Assembly (NCBI GenBank): GCA_028015205.1 | Contig: CM051516.1 | Location: 30,022,230-30,086,229 of the forward strand | Direction of reading: 5' to 3' | Origin: Mytilisepta virgata | Lineage: Eukaryota; Mollusca; Bivalvia; Mytilida; Mytilidae | DNA length: 64,000 nt | Part shown: positions 23,873 to 34,440 of the stretch, in pieces | Layout: every line of letters starts with the position of its first letter | How positions within the stretch are numbered: the stretch's first letter is position 1 | Program-made: the position numbers and the translations under genes | The notes under the pieces: generated by a model | What the model was told of the DNA's origin: nothing | The model's input: the letters and a program-made list of their open reading frames with translations, nothing else | Database searches by the model: none

Positions 23873-25178
23873 ATCATTGGTGAGGAGATCATTGTACTTA
23901 TGAGTCTGTAAAATGAAATTTAGTATAAATTTACATTTATGTTGACTACTTCCTAGGTATTTTTGTCGTTATTTTTTTATACCCTATGGTAAAAATTAAC
24001 AAAAAACTCAGTGATATGACTGCTAGATGATGTTATTGTTTTATTGGGTAGTTGTATCACTGGCTTATACCCTATATCATTTGTTAAAAGTAAATGAGAT
24101 ACAGGTATATATTGGTAATAGATCTGCAAATTCTAATTTAAAAAAAAAATCATTTAATAATAACCAAACAATTTCAAATAAAAGAATTTTCACATTCAGG
24201 CTATAGTAAAGATTTGTTTGTGGGTGTATATTTAATAGTCCATAAAATTATAGAACTAAAGGATTCCCTTTTATAGAATATACCAATTTTGCTGACCATT
24301 TTGGTATCACAACTACCAGGGGAATAATCATTTTAGTTGAACTACAGACTTGTCATAATTATTCTTCATAAAAGAGTTTTTTTCCAGTCATGATAATTGT
24401 TTTGATACAACAACATTTTTAAAACTTTAATAAGTAGTGGCTTAATTTGCTGTACTTTAAGGTGTGTTTTAAGGTGTGTTTTTTCTTTTACTAAACAATG
24501 AAACATATTTATAATTTTATTGCATACTTGAAGGATTAATACAATTATAATAATGGTATAAATTGTTAATTCTTAGTAGTTTATTTTTTTTTACATTTTT
24601 ACATATTAAATAAAATGAATAGATATTGGAGTACACACATGAACATACATATTATATTTGATAAATAAAAGACAGTCCATACAAACACCTATTAAAGAAC
24701 AACCAAGAATATCTCAAAATATTTATTCCATCAATTTTGTTGTGATATTAATGTTTTGCATGAACTTTGAAATATATGACCTGGCATAAGTTGTTCGTGT
24801 CATGTTTTTCCAGCAGTTTATTAAAGATCAAAATAACATCATTTTAGTGATTTTCTATATTCTTGAATTAAATTATATCATATTAATTTATTATTTTGAT
24901 ACTTTATTAATTTTGTCGACAGGCTCATGCATTTAAAGGTATCTTGGGTATTTTTGGGTATTCATGGGTGTTTGTATTGACCTATATCAAGTGTACAGTG
25001 CTCAAATTTAAACTATTTGTCAGGGTCAGGTTCACCATATATCCCTTCTTATACATTTTGCACAGCAAAAAAATTGATGAAATAATTATAAAAGAAAAAT
25101 TATTATATACAGTTTGGAATCTTTTTAATATACAAAATGAAAAATCCACAACAAAATAAAATAGAAATCTGGAAAAAG
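23873..25178. other. Foldback core, AT-rich, nothing recognised
   Basis: No coding region, RNA gene or further repeat supported. The 71-codon frame at 24944-25159 is compositionally non-coding. Confidence 0.55.
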
Positions 25179-25676
25179 TACAGTGAAACCTGTATTAAGT
25201 AACCACTTAGGTCAGTTTTTTATTATTTGGGTTTATAGGAGATTTTTTTTAATTGGGTAGGAGGGACAAAATAAAAATAAAACTGCTGTGATAAATGAGT
25301 TGATAAAAAAAATAAAAATAAAAGGTCATTTGTAGATTTTTTTTTATTTTGAATTTCTTAACATTTTTTTACATTTAAGTGCCACTTTTTGTTTTGATTG
25401 GTTTTTATTCTAGTTTAAGAACATTTCTGGTAATGATTGGCTTGTTAAATCAATCCAAACAATGGAAAAAACATAATAAAAAATCTGTCTATTTATAACG
25501 TGGTCATGTTGGTCAGTTTGATCTTTCTTTGACCATCATCCTTCCATATACATGTGCTGAGATATTTTATTAACATAGATCTTAATGTAATGCACTACAA
25601 GGGAATCTTTAATTAGTGGTCTTTTAACAAAGGTTGTTGCTTATTACAGGTTGTCTCTTAGGCAGGTTTCATTGTA
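25179..25676. mobile_element. TIR element with TA ends (Tc1/mariner-like MITE)
   Basis: The left end TACAGTGAAACCTGTATTAA and right end GGCAGGTTTCATTGTA are inverted, with TA at both borders consistent with a TA target duplication. Arms carry short A/T-rich variants of AAGTAACCACTTAGG and AAGAGACAACCTG. No transposase is encoded in its 498 bp. Confidence 0.65.
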
Positions 25677-26511
25677 AATGGTTCTAAAAAGCATTTTCAT
25701 CTTTTCAGATTGTAAAGTGATCAACAATATGATGAAGGAAATGTTCTCTATAAAAAATATAAATTTGTAACAATTTCCTGGGAAATGCGCAATAATTTTT
25801 TGTTTCAAATGAATAAAAAAAAAAAACAAATCAGAAATAAATGCAACAGAATAATCCCTGAATAATAAGTATCAAATAATAATGTAAAATGAAGTAAAAA
25901 ACACAAATTTTATATACTTACTGAATATTATTGTTTTCTGATTGGTCAGTCATTTCAGGTAACTTATATGATCCTGAATATAATGCCTGATAATTAAAAA
26001 GGTGTTAATCAATTATGTTTATGATATTCATGGCCCAATATCACAGCATGTTATCTAATTAATTAGTTACCCAAAAATTGTAGGCACATCATGATTTATG
26101 ATCATATGTTATTTTCATTTTAAGACATAGGTAACATTGGAATTATTTATGACTTTTAGCAAAATGTAAGACAAACTTTGAACTCGAAATAAAAATTGTT
26201 TCTTTCATGGTTATATACTGAATTCTGTATAAGAAAAAAAAATCTCATAAAAAAGCTTTATTGGTTTAATTATATGTCTAACTACACATTTTTGTAGTAA
26301 CATTTCTTAAAACTAAAATATTTGTAATATTTTCTTAATACAAAAAATTTCTTCACAACACTCACCTTTGACAAAATTTTGACATGATTTATTTACTCTT
26401 GTTTCTTTAATTTCCATTGGGGAAAAGTCATCAATAATTGTTCATAATTTAACCATTATAGTCCAACGTTTCGACTTAACAGGCTTCATCAGGGATGATA
26501 TATTGAATGTA
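25677..26511. other. Foldback core, AT-rich, nothing recognised
   Basis: AT-rich sequence with no coding region or repeat that I can support. Confidence 0.55.
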
Positions 26512-27263
26512 GGAAAAAAAAGTCACAGGAAAAAAAGTCACGGATAAAAAGTCATAGGAAAAAAAGTCACAGGAAATTAAGTCACAGGAAAAAAAGTCAC
26601 ACTATATATTATTATATATGAAAATTGCATTATTTATTTATTTTTTGTTAATAGTGTTAAAAAATAACAATTTTTTACACAACTACCATAGTAAAATTTT
26701 TTATTTATTTTGTTTGTATTTTATTTAAAAATGTTTTGTTTACTTATTTTAGAAGCCTTACTATTTGTTTTTTTTTTAACATTTTATGCCATCTGTCATT
26801 AATAGGTGTAGAAAACCATAAATTGAAACCCTACTTGATGGCTGTCAAAACACTACCTAAAGCCTATAGTGGTGTTGGTTTCAACATTAGACTGACTCGC
26901 CAGCGTTAATTTGAATGAACATTTTAAGAACTTTTCAAAGCTGTCAAAACTATGTGTTCTTCCGTGTGCCGTGATTGATACTGACTGTTTCTTAGTGCTA
27001 TGAACAATAGACTTTGTCAAAATTATTACATGTATATGTATTGTTGCTTAGTTCATGTTTATGTTTATGTGATGTGCTTAATTATTCAATATTTATTAAA
27101 TGTAAAAAATTTATATACTTTTTATTTATGTTCTTGCCTTTCCGGCAATGCAATGAATTTTTGACTGAGAAATAGTATATGAAAGAACAAATACATGTGA
27201 CTTTATTTCCTACCATTTTGTGACTTTTTTTCCTGTGACTTTTTTTCTTGTGACTTTTTTTCC
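26512..27263. mobile_element. Third inverted-tandem-repeat structure (15-bp units) in the core
   Basis: The left arm 26512-26601 holds about six copies of GGAAAAAAAGTCACA. The right arm 27196-27263 holds about four copies in reverse (TGTGACTTTTTTTCC). About 590 bp of AT-rich sequence lies between. Same design as the 22417 and 20501 elements, with a much shorter unit. No convincing target duplication at its edges. Confidence 0.65.
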
Positions 27264-27519
27264 GATCACCAATTTATTTATGCAAAAGAAAGTTCTCAGA
27301 AATGTTAAGCCTAAAATGAAAAAAATACTTGTGTACCATTCATCTACTAACACAGAAAATTTAGCTACCGGTATATCTATCCAAGTAGTTTATTTATTGA
27401 TGTATTTAAGTAATTTTCATGAAATTTTGTTAAATAATAATAATAACAATAATAATATACTTAATTTAAAGATGGTTATACTGAGCTGGTACAAGCTAAT
27501 CTTCCTGGGGCCCTCATTC

Positions 27520-29767
27520 TATGTAACCTGATGTTACCAAAGAGTAACCTATGTAACCTTGTAACTTGATATAAATGAAGCCATTTTCTGGACAGATTGA
27601 CAAAAAAAAAATTCTTTGTGACTGCATCTTACCATAATTGTAACCACTGTAACCTACCATTTAAAATATTTCTAAATTCTATGTAACCTCGTCTTACCAA
27701 AGAGTAACCTATGTAACCTTGTAACTTGATATAAATGAAGCCATTTTCTGGACAGATTGACAAAAAAAATTCTTTGTGACTGCATGTTACCATTGTAACC
27801 ATTGTAACCACTGTAACCTGGCATTTAAAATATTTCTAAATTCTATGTAACCTCATGTTACCAAAGAGTAACCTATGTAACCTTGTAACTGGATATAAAT
27901 GAAGCCATTTTCTGGACAGATTGACAAAAAAATTTCTTTGTGACTGCATGTTACCATTGTAACCAATGTAACCTGGCATTTAAAATATTTCTAAATTCTA
28001 TGTAACCTCGTGTTACCAAAGAGAAACCTATGTAACCTTGTAACTTGATATAAATGAAGCCATTTTCTGGACAGATTAACAAAAAAAAATTTCTTTGTGA
28101 CTGCATGTTACCATTGTAACCAATGTAACCTGGCATTTAAAATATTTCTAAATTCTATGTAACCTCGTGTTACCAAAGAGTAACCTATGTAACCTTGTAA
28201 CTTGATATAAATGAAGCCATTTTCTGGACGGATTGACAAAAAAAAATTCCTTGTGACTGCATGTTACCATTGTAACCACTGTAACCTGGCATTTAAAATA
28301 TTTCTAAATTCTATGTAACCTCGTGTTACCAAAGAATAACCTATGTAACCTTGTAACTTGATATAAATGAAGCCATTTCTGGACAGATTGACAAAAAAAA
28401 ATTCCTTGTGACTGCATGTTACCATTGTAACCATTGTAACCACTGTAACCTGGCATTTAAAATATTTCTAAATTCTATGTAACCTTGTGTTACCAAAGAG
28501 TAACCTATGTAACCTTGTAACTGGATATAAATGAAGCCATTTTCTGGACAGATTGACAAAAAAATTTCTTTGTGACTGCATGTTACCATTGTAACCAATG
28601 TAACCTGGCATTTAAAATATTTCTAAATTCTATGTAACCTCGTCTTACCAAAGAGTAACCTATGTAACCTTGTAACTGGATATAAATGAAGCCATTTTCT
28701 GGACAGATTGACAAAAAAATTTCTTTGTGACTGCATGTTACCATTGTAACCAATGTAACCTGGCATTTAAAATATTTCTAAATTCTATGTAACCTCGTGT
28801 TACCAAAGAGTAACCTATGTAACCTTGTAACTGGATATAAATGAAGCCATTTTGTGGACAGATTGACAAAAAAAAATTTCTTTGTGACTGCATGTTACCA
28901 TTGTAACCATTGTAACCACTGTAACCTGGCATTTAAAATATTTCTAAATTCTATGTAACCTCGTGTTACCAAAGAGTAATCTATGTAACCTTGTAACTTG
29001 ATATAAATGAAGCCATTTTCTGGACAGATTAACAAAAAAAAAATTCTTTGTGACTGCATGTTACCATTGTAACCATTGTAACCAATGTAACCTGGCATTT
29101 AAAATATTTCTAAATTCTATGTAACCTGATGTTACCAAAGAGTAACCTATGTAACCTTGTAACTGGATATAAATGAAGCCATTTTCTGGACAGATTGACA
29201 AAAAAAAATTTCTTTGTGACTGCATGTTACCATTGTAACCACTGTAACCTGGCATTTAAAATATTTCTAAATTCTATGTAACCTCGTGTTACCAAAGAGT
29301 AACCTATGTAACCTTGTAACTTGATATAAATGAAGCCATTTTCTGGACGGATTGACAAAAAAAAATTCCTTGTGACTGCATGTTACCATTGTAACCATTG
29401 TAACCACTGTAACCTGGCATTTAAAATATTTCTAAATTCTATGTAACCTCGTGTTACCAAAGAATAACCTATGTAACCTTGTAACTTGATATAAATGAAG
29501 CCATTTTCTGGACAGATTGACAAAAAAAAATTCTTTGTGACTGCATGTTACCATTGTAACCACTGTAACCTAGCATTTAAAATATTTCTAAATTCTATGT
29601 CACCCAGCTATTTCCATGAAGTAAAGAGATAATATTGTGACCATATATTAATTATAAGGGGCCCTGTGCAGACTTTAATGTAACCGTGTAACCACAAGTA
29701 ACCAAGCCTTAATAGAGGTTACAAATGCTGATAGGCGATTCTGTGCACACATTTCTGGACATATCTA
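27520..29767 (-). repeat. Right terminal inverted repeat: about 13 tandem units
   Basis: The same unit as the left arm in reverse complement, with ATTTAAAATATTTCTAAATTC recurring about 13 times between 27660 and 29590. Variants include TTGATATAAATG against GGATATAAATG, and one or two versus three GTAACCATT words. The arm ends with the unique subterminal block, which includes a 5' CACCCAGCTATTTCC and a terminal CACATTTCTGGACATAT. Confidence 0.92.
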
Positions 29768-29775
29768 ACAAATAG

Positions 29776-30443
29776 TGCGAGGTATAGAATTTTGTGTTTT
29801 AAACCCGCAAATAAGGGTTATATTATTTTGTTCTTGGGAACTGAATTTCTGACTTGGTTCAGGCATCAGACACTTTTTAAACCTACATATAAACTATTTT
29901 CATATATAAACATATAAACACCTTCATAGACATAGATTTTTAAGTGTATGCATTTATTTTATTACACACAAAGAAGTAAAATTGTGATGTCTTGATTCTG
30001 TGTCAGTTATACAATGTACACCATATCCTTTCTTACATGTAATGATAGGCAAACTTACACACCAGGAATTATTAGTTAGGTACATTTACACATTAGGAAT
30101 GCTACGTCAGTTTGTAGTCATGTTTTTAGGCATGCATTTATTTATAAGCATGTAATATATTCATAGGCACAGGTTTCATAGGACACTTTTCAAGTGTTAA
30201 GGATTCAGATGTGTGAGCTTTTGACTTATTGATTGATTTCATATACTGTTAGTGCATGTGTACTTACCTGATACTTACCTATTTTGTGTATTTTTGTTTA
30301 TTGTTATAAGACATATTGTAATAGAAACATTTTATTAATTTCAGCTTTCTACCTTCCCCTGGGAAGTATGTAATGTCATGATCAAAAATAAAGAACATAT
30401 ACTGAACTTTAGGCTTATCTAATTAGGACCCTAGAACACTACA
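29776..30443 (+). repeat. 5' LTR of BEL element, second part
   Basis: Resumes exactly where 20500 stops and matches 37236-37901, ending CCCTAGAACACTACA. One 2-bp difference from the 3' LTR (ATTATTTTGTTC against ATTATTGTTC). A polyadenylation signal AATAAA is at 30387-30392. Confidence 0.95.
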
Positions 30444-30459
30444 GTAGAAAGTCTGCGAA

Positions 30460-33400
30460 ATGGACAAACAGGAAGAACCAGACGAACCATTGGTATCAGG
30501 AAGAATAAGAAAATATACTGCAAAGGCTAAGAACATTTTTGAAGAAATAGTCTCGAGATATTATAAAGTACTCTCAGAGATCAGAAATAGTGTTATAGAA
30601 GAAAGTTTGAATTACTTGGAGCAATATTCTGAAAATGCAACAGTTTTGAAAGAAGTGAGACAAGTCTTGTTAGAAGGGTTAGAGAAATACCATCAACACT
30701 CAAAGGAATTCAGAGAATATTTATTAACACAAAAAACTACAGACAGTATCAATGAACTTTATGCATTTAAAGTGATATATGAGGCTACAGAAAATAAAGT
30801 TAAATTCGGATTAAGATTTATTGACGACAGGACAGCGGAATTAGCCCAACTGACTCAGTACAGCCTCACTAGAAAAGCAAGTCAGTTAAGTCACATTAGT
30901 CATCAAAGTAAACCAAGTCACATAAGTCATGCAAGTTGTCATAGTGAGTCAAGTCATGTTAGTCAGACAAGTCATCAAAGTAAACCAAGTCACATTAGTC
31001 ATGCAGGTCATCATATTGAGTCAAGCCGTGTTAGTCACACCAAGCATCTAAGTAAATCAAGTCCCGCCAAACAGTCTAGTCACCATAGTCATGCAGTTGA
31101 GTCAAGTCAACGAAGTAAACATAGCCAGTCTAGTCACCACAGTCATGCAAGTGAGTCAAGTCACCAAACTAAACATAGCCAGTCTAGTCACCACAGTCAT
31201 GCAAGTGCGTCAAGTCACCAGAGCAAATCTAGTCAGTCAAGTCACCTAAGTCACTCTACTAAGGCAAGCCGAAGATCAGAAAAATCTAGTAAGGACATTT
31301 ATATAGATAAAAAGTCGAAGGCAGAAACTGCCAAGGCCAGACTTAAAATAATTGAAGAAGAAGAAACGCTAAAAAGGAAGCAAAACAAATTGGAATTAGA
31401 AGTGCAGAAGATGAGGTCGGATTTGGAATCTAATTTAACAATTTTAAAGCACAAGCGAGAGGTGGCCGAGGCAGAAGCAGAGTTAAGTGTTGTTAAAGAA
31501 GTACTAGAAGATAAGTGTGACAGTATGAGCAATAAAAGCTGGAAATTACCGGACAATAAGGTATGCACTTCTGATATTGTACAATCTTATGTTAAGAGTC
31601 AGAGACCTGAAGTTCATGTTCCAGTAGAGGAAATAAAATTGAACCCTTATGTGCCAGAATTTGTGCCCTCAACAGCACCAGAAAAGGAAATCAAAACATT
31701 TCAACCGCAACAGACTATGCTTATGTCAGAAACTCCAGACAGTAGGTTAGACCCTGGAAAAGCAGATAAAAATCAAATACCACCACCGGTAATAACTGAC
31801 TTCACAAAATACATTATGAAAAAAGACATTATGTTGTCAAGAATGTCACAGTTTGATGACAAGCCAGAAAGGTACTGTAGTTGGAAGAGCAGTTTCAAAA
31901 ACATTATGAAAGAACTTGACGCAACAAGCTCTGAAGAATTAGATCTGTTGAACAGATGGTTAGGCCCACAATCAAAGAAACAGGCATCCAGTTTAAGAGT
32001 TGCAAATGCTCATGATGAAGCCCAAGGCTTGGAGAAGATATGGGAGAGGCTGGATGAGAGGTATGGAGCACCAGAAAGTGTTGCTGCCTCACTCAAAGAA
32101 CGTTTGGACAGATTTCCTAAAATTAAAAACAATGAATATGATAAATTGTACGAACTTGCAGATCTTTTGTCAGAAATCGATTCAGTGAAACAGAATGAGA
32201 AATATAAACTAGTTTTGGCATACTTTGATGCTTCGTATGGAGTGAATGAAATTGTAGTAAAACTGCCATATTTCATGCAAACTAGATGGATTGATCACGC
32301 CAGCAAGTACAAAATCAACAATTCAGTGATGTATCCTCCATTTAAAAAATTTGCTGAATTTATTCACACTTTAGCAGTAAGAATGAATGACCCAAGTTTT
32401 AAGTTTCAACAGACTGAATCTGGTGTTAATCGAAAAGATCCTGAAAAGCAGAAGTTCTACAACAAAAATTCAACAACTAGGAATGTGTTAAATAAACAAG
32501 TATTAAGCACAAATAAGACTAGAATAGACAATCAGAACTCCAATGACATTAAGTGTCCAGTACACGAAGGAAAACATAGCTTAGTAGAATGTCGATTATT
32601 TCCTACAAAGCCCCTTACAGAAAAAAGGGAGATAATAAAGAAACATGGTATTTGCTTCAAATGTTTAAAAGGGAAGCATCTAGCTAAAGACTGTTCAGTA
32701 AAGGTAAAGTGTGAAAAATGTGGAAACTCAACACACTGCACAGCGTTTCACATTGAACGCCAGGAACCATTGTTAGATTATGGCGGGGAACGAAAGAAGA
32801 CAGACAAGGACATTCCCAGAGTAGGATCATTATGTACAGAAATTTGTGGTGACACAAATCAGCTCAATGGAAAGTCATGCGCAAAAACATTACTGATAAA
32901 CGTATACCCAAAGGGGAAACCAGAACAACGCGTTAGAACATATGCCATAATTGATGACCAAAGTAACAGGTCCTTAGCCAGCTCTGAATTTTTTGATACT
33001 TTCAGTGAACACTATGATACTATACACTATACCTTGGCATCATGTTCGGGAAAATCCACACAGTCTGGGCGTTGTGCCACAGGATTCATACTGGAATCAG
33101 TTGATAGAAATACTCAACTTGAGTGCACTGCACTAATAGAGTGCAATGAGATTCCAAATTCCAAACAAGAAATAGCTACACCTGCTGTAGCCAGACAATA
33201 TAGTCATCTAGAGTCAGTAGCAGAATTTATCCCCGAATTAGACCATGACGCCAACGTTTCATTACTTATAGGAAGGGACATGATAAATTGTCATCACATT
33301 TTGGACCAGAGGATTGGTAAAGATCATGAACCATATGCCCAGCGCCTACGGTTAGGATGGACTATCATTGGAGAAGCATGTCTTGGTCTGGTGCATACGT

Positions 33401-34440
33401 CCGATGTCATAACCGTCAACAAAACATCTGTTTTACAGAATAAGGAATTAACCCTGAAACCTTGTGAATATAACTTTAAGGTCAAGGATACAAAACTAGA
33501 ACAAAAAACCTTTTATAGTGATATATTTGAACAGACAATAGAAGACAATGATGTTGGATTATCCCGTGAGGATAAGGAGTTTATAACCATCATGGAAAAT
33601 GGAGTAAGGAAGGAATCAAATGGTAACTTAAGTGCACCTTTGCCTTTTCACAAAAATGGTCCAACACTCAGTAATAACTATGAACAAGCACGAAAAAGAG
33701 CAGAAAACTTAGGAAAGAGTCTAAGAAGAGACCCGGGAAAGTTAGAAGATTTTCTTCAGTTCATGGAAAAGATACTTAAGAACAACCATGCAGAATTGGC
33801 CCCCCCTATCAAGGATGGGGAAGAAGTTTGGTATTTACCAATTTTTGGAGTCTATCATGCTAAGAAACAGTCGAAAATACGAGTAGTATTTGATTCATCA
33901 GCCAAGCATCATGGGATATGTCTAAATGATGTACTGCTTAAAGGACCGGACTTGACAAACAATCTTGTTAGTGTACTATCAAAGTTCAGAGTAGGTCAGT
34001 TTGCAGCTATTGCTGATGTTGAACAAATGTTTTTTAACTTTGAAGTTCAAGAGAATCACAGAAACTTTCTCAGATTTATTTGGTTTAAGGACAATGACAT
34101 TAAAATGCCACTTGTCGAATATAGAATGCGAGTCCATGTGTTCGGAAATTCTCCGTCTCCATCAGTTGCAAATTATTGTTTACGAAAGGCAGTTTGTAAT
34201 CATGAAGGAGAAGAACCGTGTGACGACGTATGTAAATATGTGAAAGAACACTTCTATGTTGATGATGGACTGCTCTCTAGCGACAGCGAAAAAGACATTG
34301 CTAGTCTCATTAAAAGAACACAGGATAGACTGATGACAGGAGGTAATATTCGATTGCACAAAATATTATCGAATAGTAACAAAGTTCTGTCTAGTTTCCC
34401 ACAAAGTGACTTAGCACAGGATATTACAGAAATAGACTGA
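30460..34440 (+). CDS. BEL/Pao Gag-protease-reverse transcriptase polyprotein
   Basis: 1,326 residues, starting 16 nt after the 5' LTR. In order: an N-terminal helical region; a Ser/His/Gln-rich repeat zone (about residues 138-277, words such as SHQSKPSHISHA); a coiled coil (about 283-354); the DUF1759 Gag-like domain (about 443-640, PERYCSWKSSF); a Cys/His knuckle region (CPVHEGKHSLVEC, CFKCLKGKHLAKDC at about 699-760); an aspartic protease-like DUF1758 segment (IIDDQSNRSLA at about 829); and reverse transcriptase with IADVEQMF (about 1182) and YVDDGL (about 1266). The frame stops at TGA 34438-34440, between RT and RNase H. In known BEL elements gag and pol usually form one frame, so the rest of pol is expected in the next frame and is found there. 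No other stop or frameshift was seen in it. Confidence 0.93.
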   Translation: MDKQEEPDEPLVSGRIRKYTAKAKNIFEEIVSRYYKVLSEIRNSVIEESLNYLEQYSENATVLKEVRQVLLEGLEKYHQHSKEFREYLLTQKTTDSINELYAFKVIYEATENKVKFGLRFIDDRTAELAQLTQYSLTRKASQLSHISHQSKPSHISHASCHSESSHVSQTSHQSKPSHISHAGHHIESSRVSHTKHLSKSSPAKQSSHHSHAVESSQRSKHSQSSHHSHASESSHQTKHSQSSHHSHASASSHQSKSSQSSHLSHSTKASRRSEKSSKDIYIDKKSKAETAKARLKIIEEEETLKRKQNKLELEVQKMRSDLESNLTILKHKREVAEAEAELSVVKEVLEDKCDSMSNKSWKLPDNKVCTSDIVQSYVKSQRPEVHVPVEEIKLNPYVPEFVPSTAPEKEIKTFQPQQTMLMSETPDSRLDPGKADKNQIPPPVITDFTKYIMKKDIMLSRMSQFDDKPERYCSWKSSFKNIMKELDATSSEELDLLNRWLGPQSKKQASSLRVANAHDEAQGLEKIWERLDERYGAPESVAASLKERLDRFPKIKNNEYDKLYELADLLSEIDSVKQNEKYKLVLAYFDASYGVNEIVVKLPYFMQTRWIDHASKYKINNSVMYPPFKKFAEFIHTLAVRMNDPSFKFQQTESGVNRKDPEKQKFYNKNSTTRNVLNKQVLSTNKTRIDNQNSNDIKCPVHEGKHSLVECRLFPTKPLTEKREIIKKHGICFKCLKGKHLAKDCSVKVKCEKCGNSTHCTAFHIERQEPLLDYGGERKKTDKDIPRVGSLCTEICGDTNQLNGKSCAKTLLINVYPKGKPEQRVRTYAIIDDQSNRSLASSEFFDTFSEHYDTIHYTLASCSGKSTQSGRCATGFILESVDRNTQLECTALIECNEIPNSKQEIATPAVARQYSHLESVAEFIPELDHDANVSLLIGRDMINCHHILDQRIGKDHEPYAQRLRLGWTIIGEACLGLVHTSDVITVNKTSVLQNKELTLKPCEYNFKVKDTKLEQKTFYSDIFEQTIEDNDVGLSREDKEFITIMENGVRKESNGNLSAPLPFHKNGPTLSNNYEQARKRAENLGKSLRRDPGKLEDFLQFMEKILKNNHAELAPPIKDGEEVWYLPIFGVYHAKKQSKIRVVFDSSAKHHGICLNDVLLKGPDLTNNLVSVLSKFRVGQFAAIADVEQMFFNFEVQENHRNFLRFIWFKDNDIKMPLVEYRMRVHVFGNSPSPSVANYCLRKAVCNHEGEEPCDDVCKYVKEHFYVDDGLLSSDSEKDIASLIKRTQDRLMTGGNIRLHKILSNSNKVLSSFPQSDLAQDITEID

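Larger units (their letters stand above)
20501..29767. mobile_element. Foldback-like element with minisatellite terminal inverted repeats, inserted in the 5' LTR
   Basis: Flanked by the 8-bp duplication ACAAATAG (20493-20500 and 29768-29775); the undisturbed 3' LTR holds this 8-mer once. The ends are inverted: ATATGTCCAGAAATGTGTGC on the left and its complement on the right. About 150 bp of unique subterminal sequence follows (AGAATCGCCTATCAGC, GGCTTGGTTACT, CCATGAAGTAAAGAG). Then come arrays of about 160-bp units in opposite orientation: about 6 units on the left, 13 on the right. This is the architecture of Drosophila foldback elements (long TIRs of tandem repeats around a variable core). 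The 5.9-kb core shows no clear transposase. Superfamily is not established; 8-bp duplications occur in hAT, P and Merlin elements and 8-11 bp in Mutator-like ones. Confidence 0.85.

Noticed and set aside
20700..29260. Family of 60-67 codon frames starting MPGY... in both foldback arms
   Set aside because: They are simply one frame of the tandem unit, ending in the next unit; unit length varies by non-multiples of three and there is no conservation beyond the DNA repeat.
20501..29767. Large inverted repeat as an assembly artefact
   Set aside because: Arms differ in unit number and unit variants, and an 8-bp target duplication flanks the insert; a mis-assembled palindrome would give mirrored, identical arms. 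Long reads would still be decisive.
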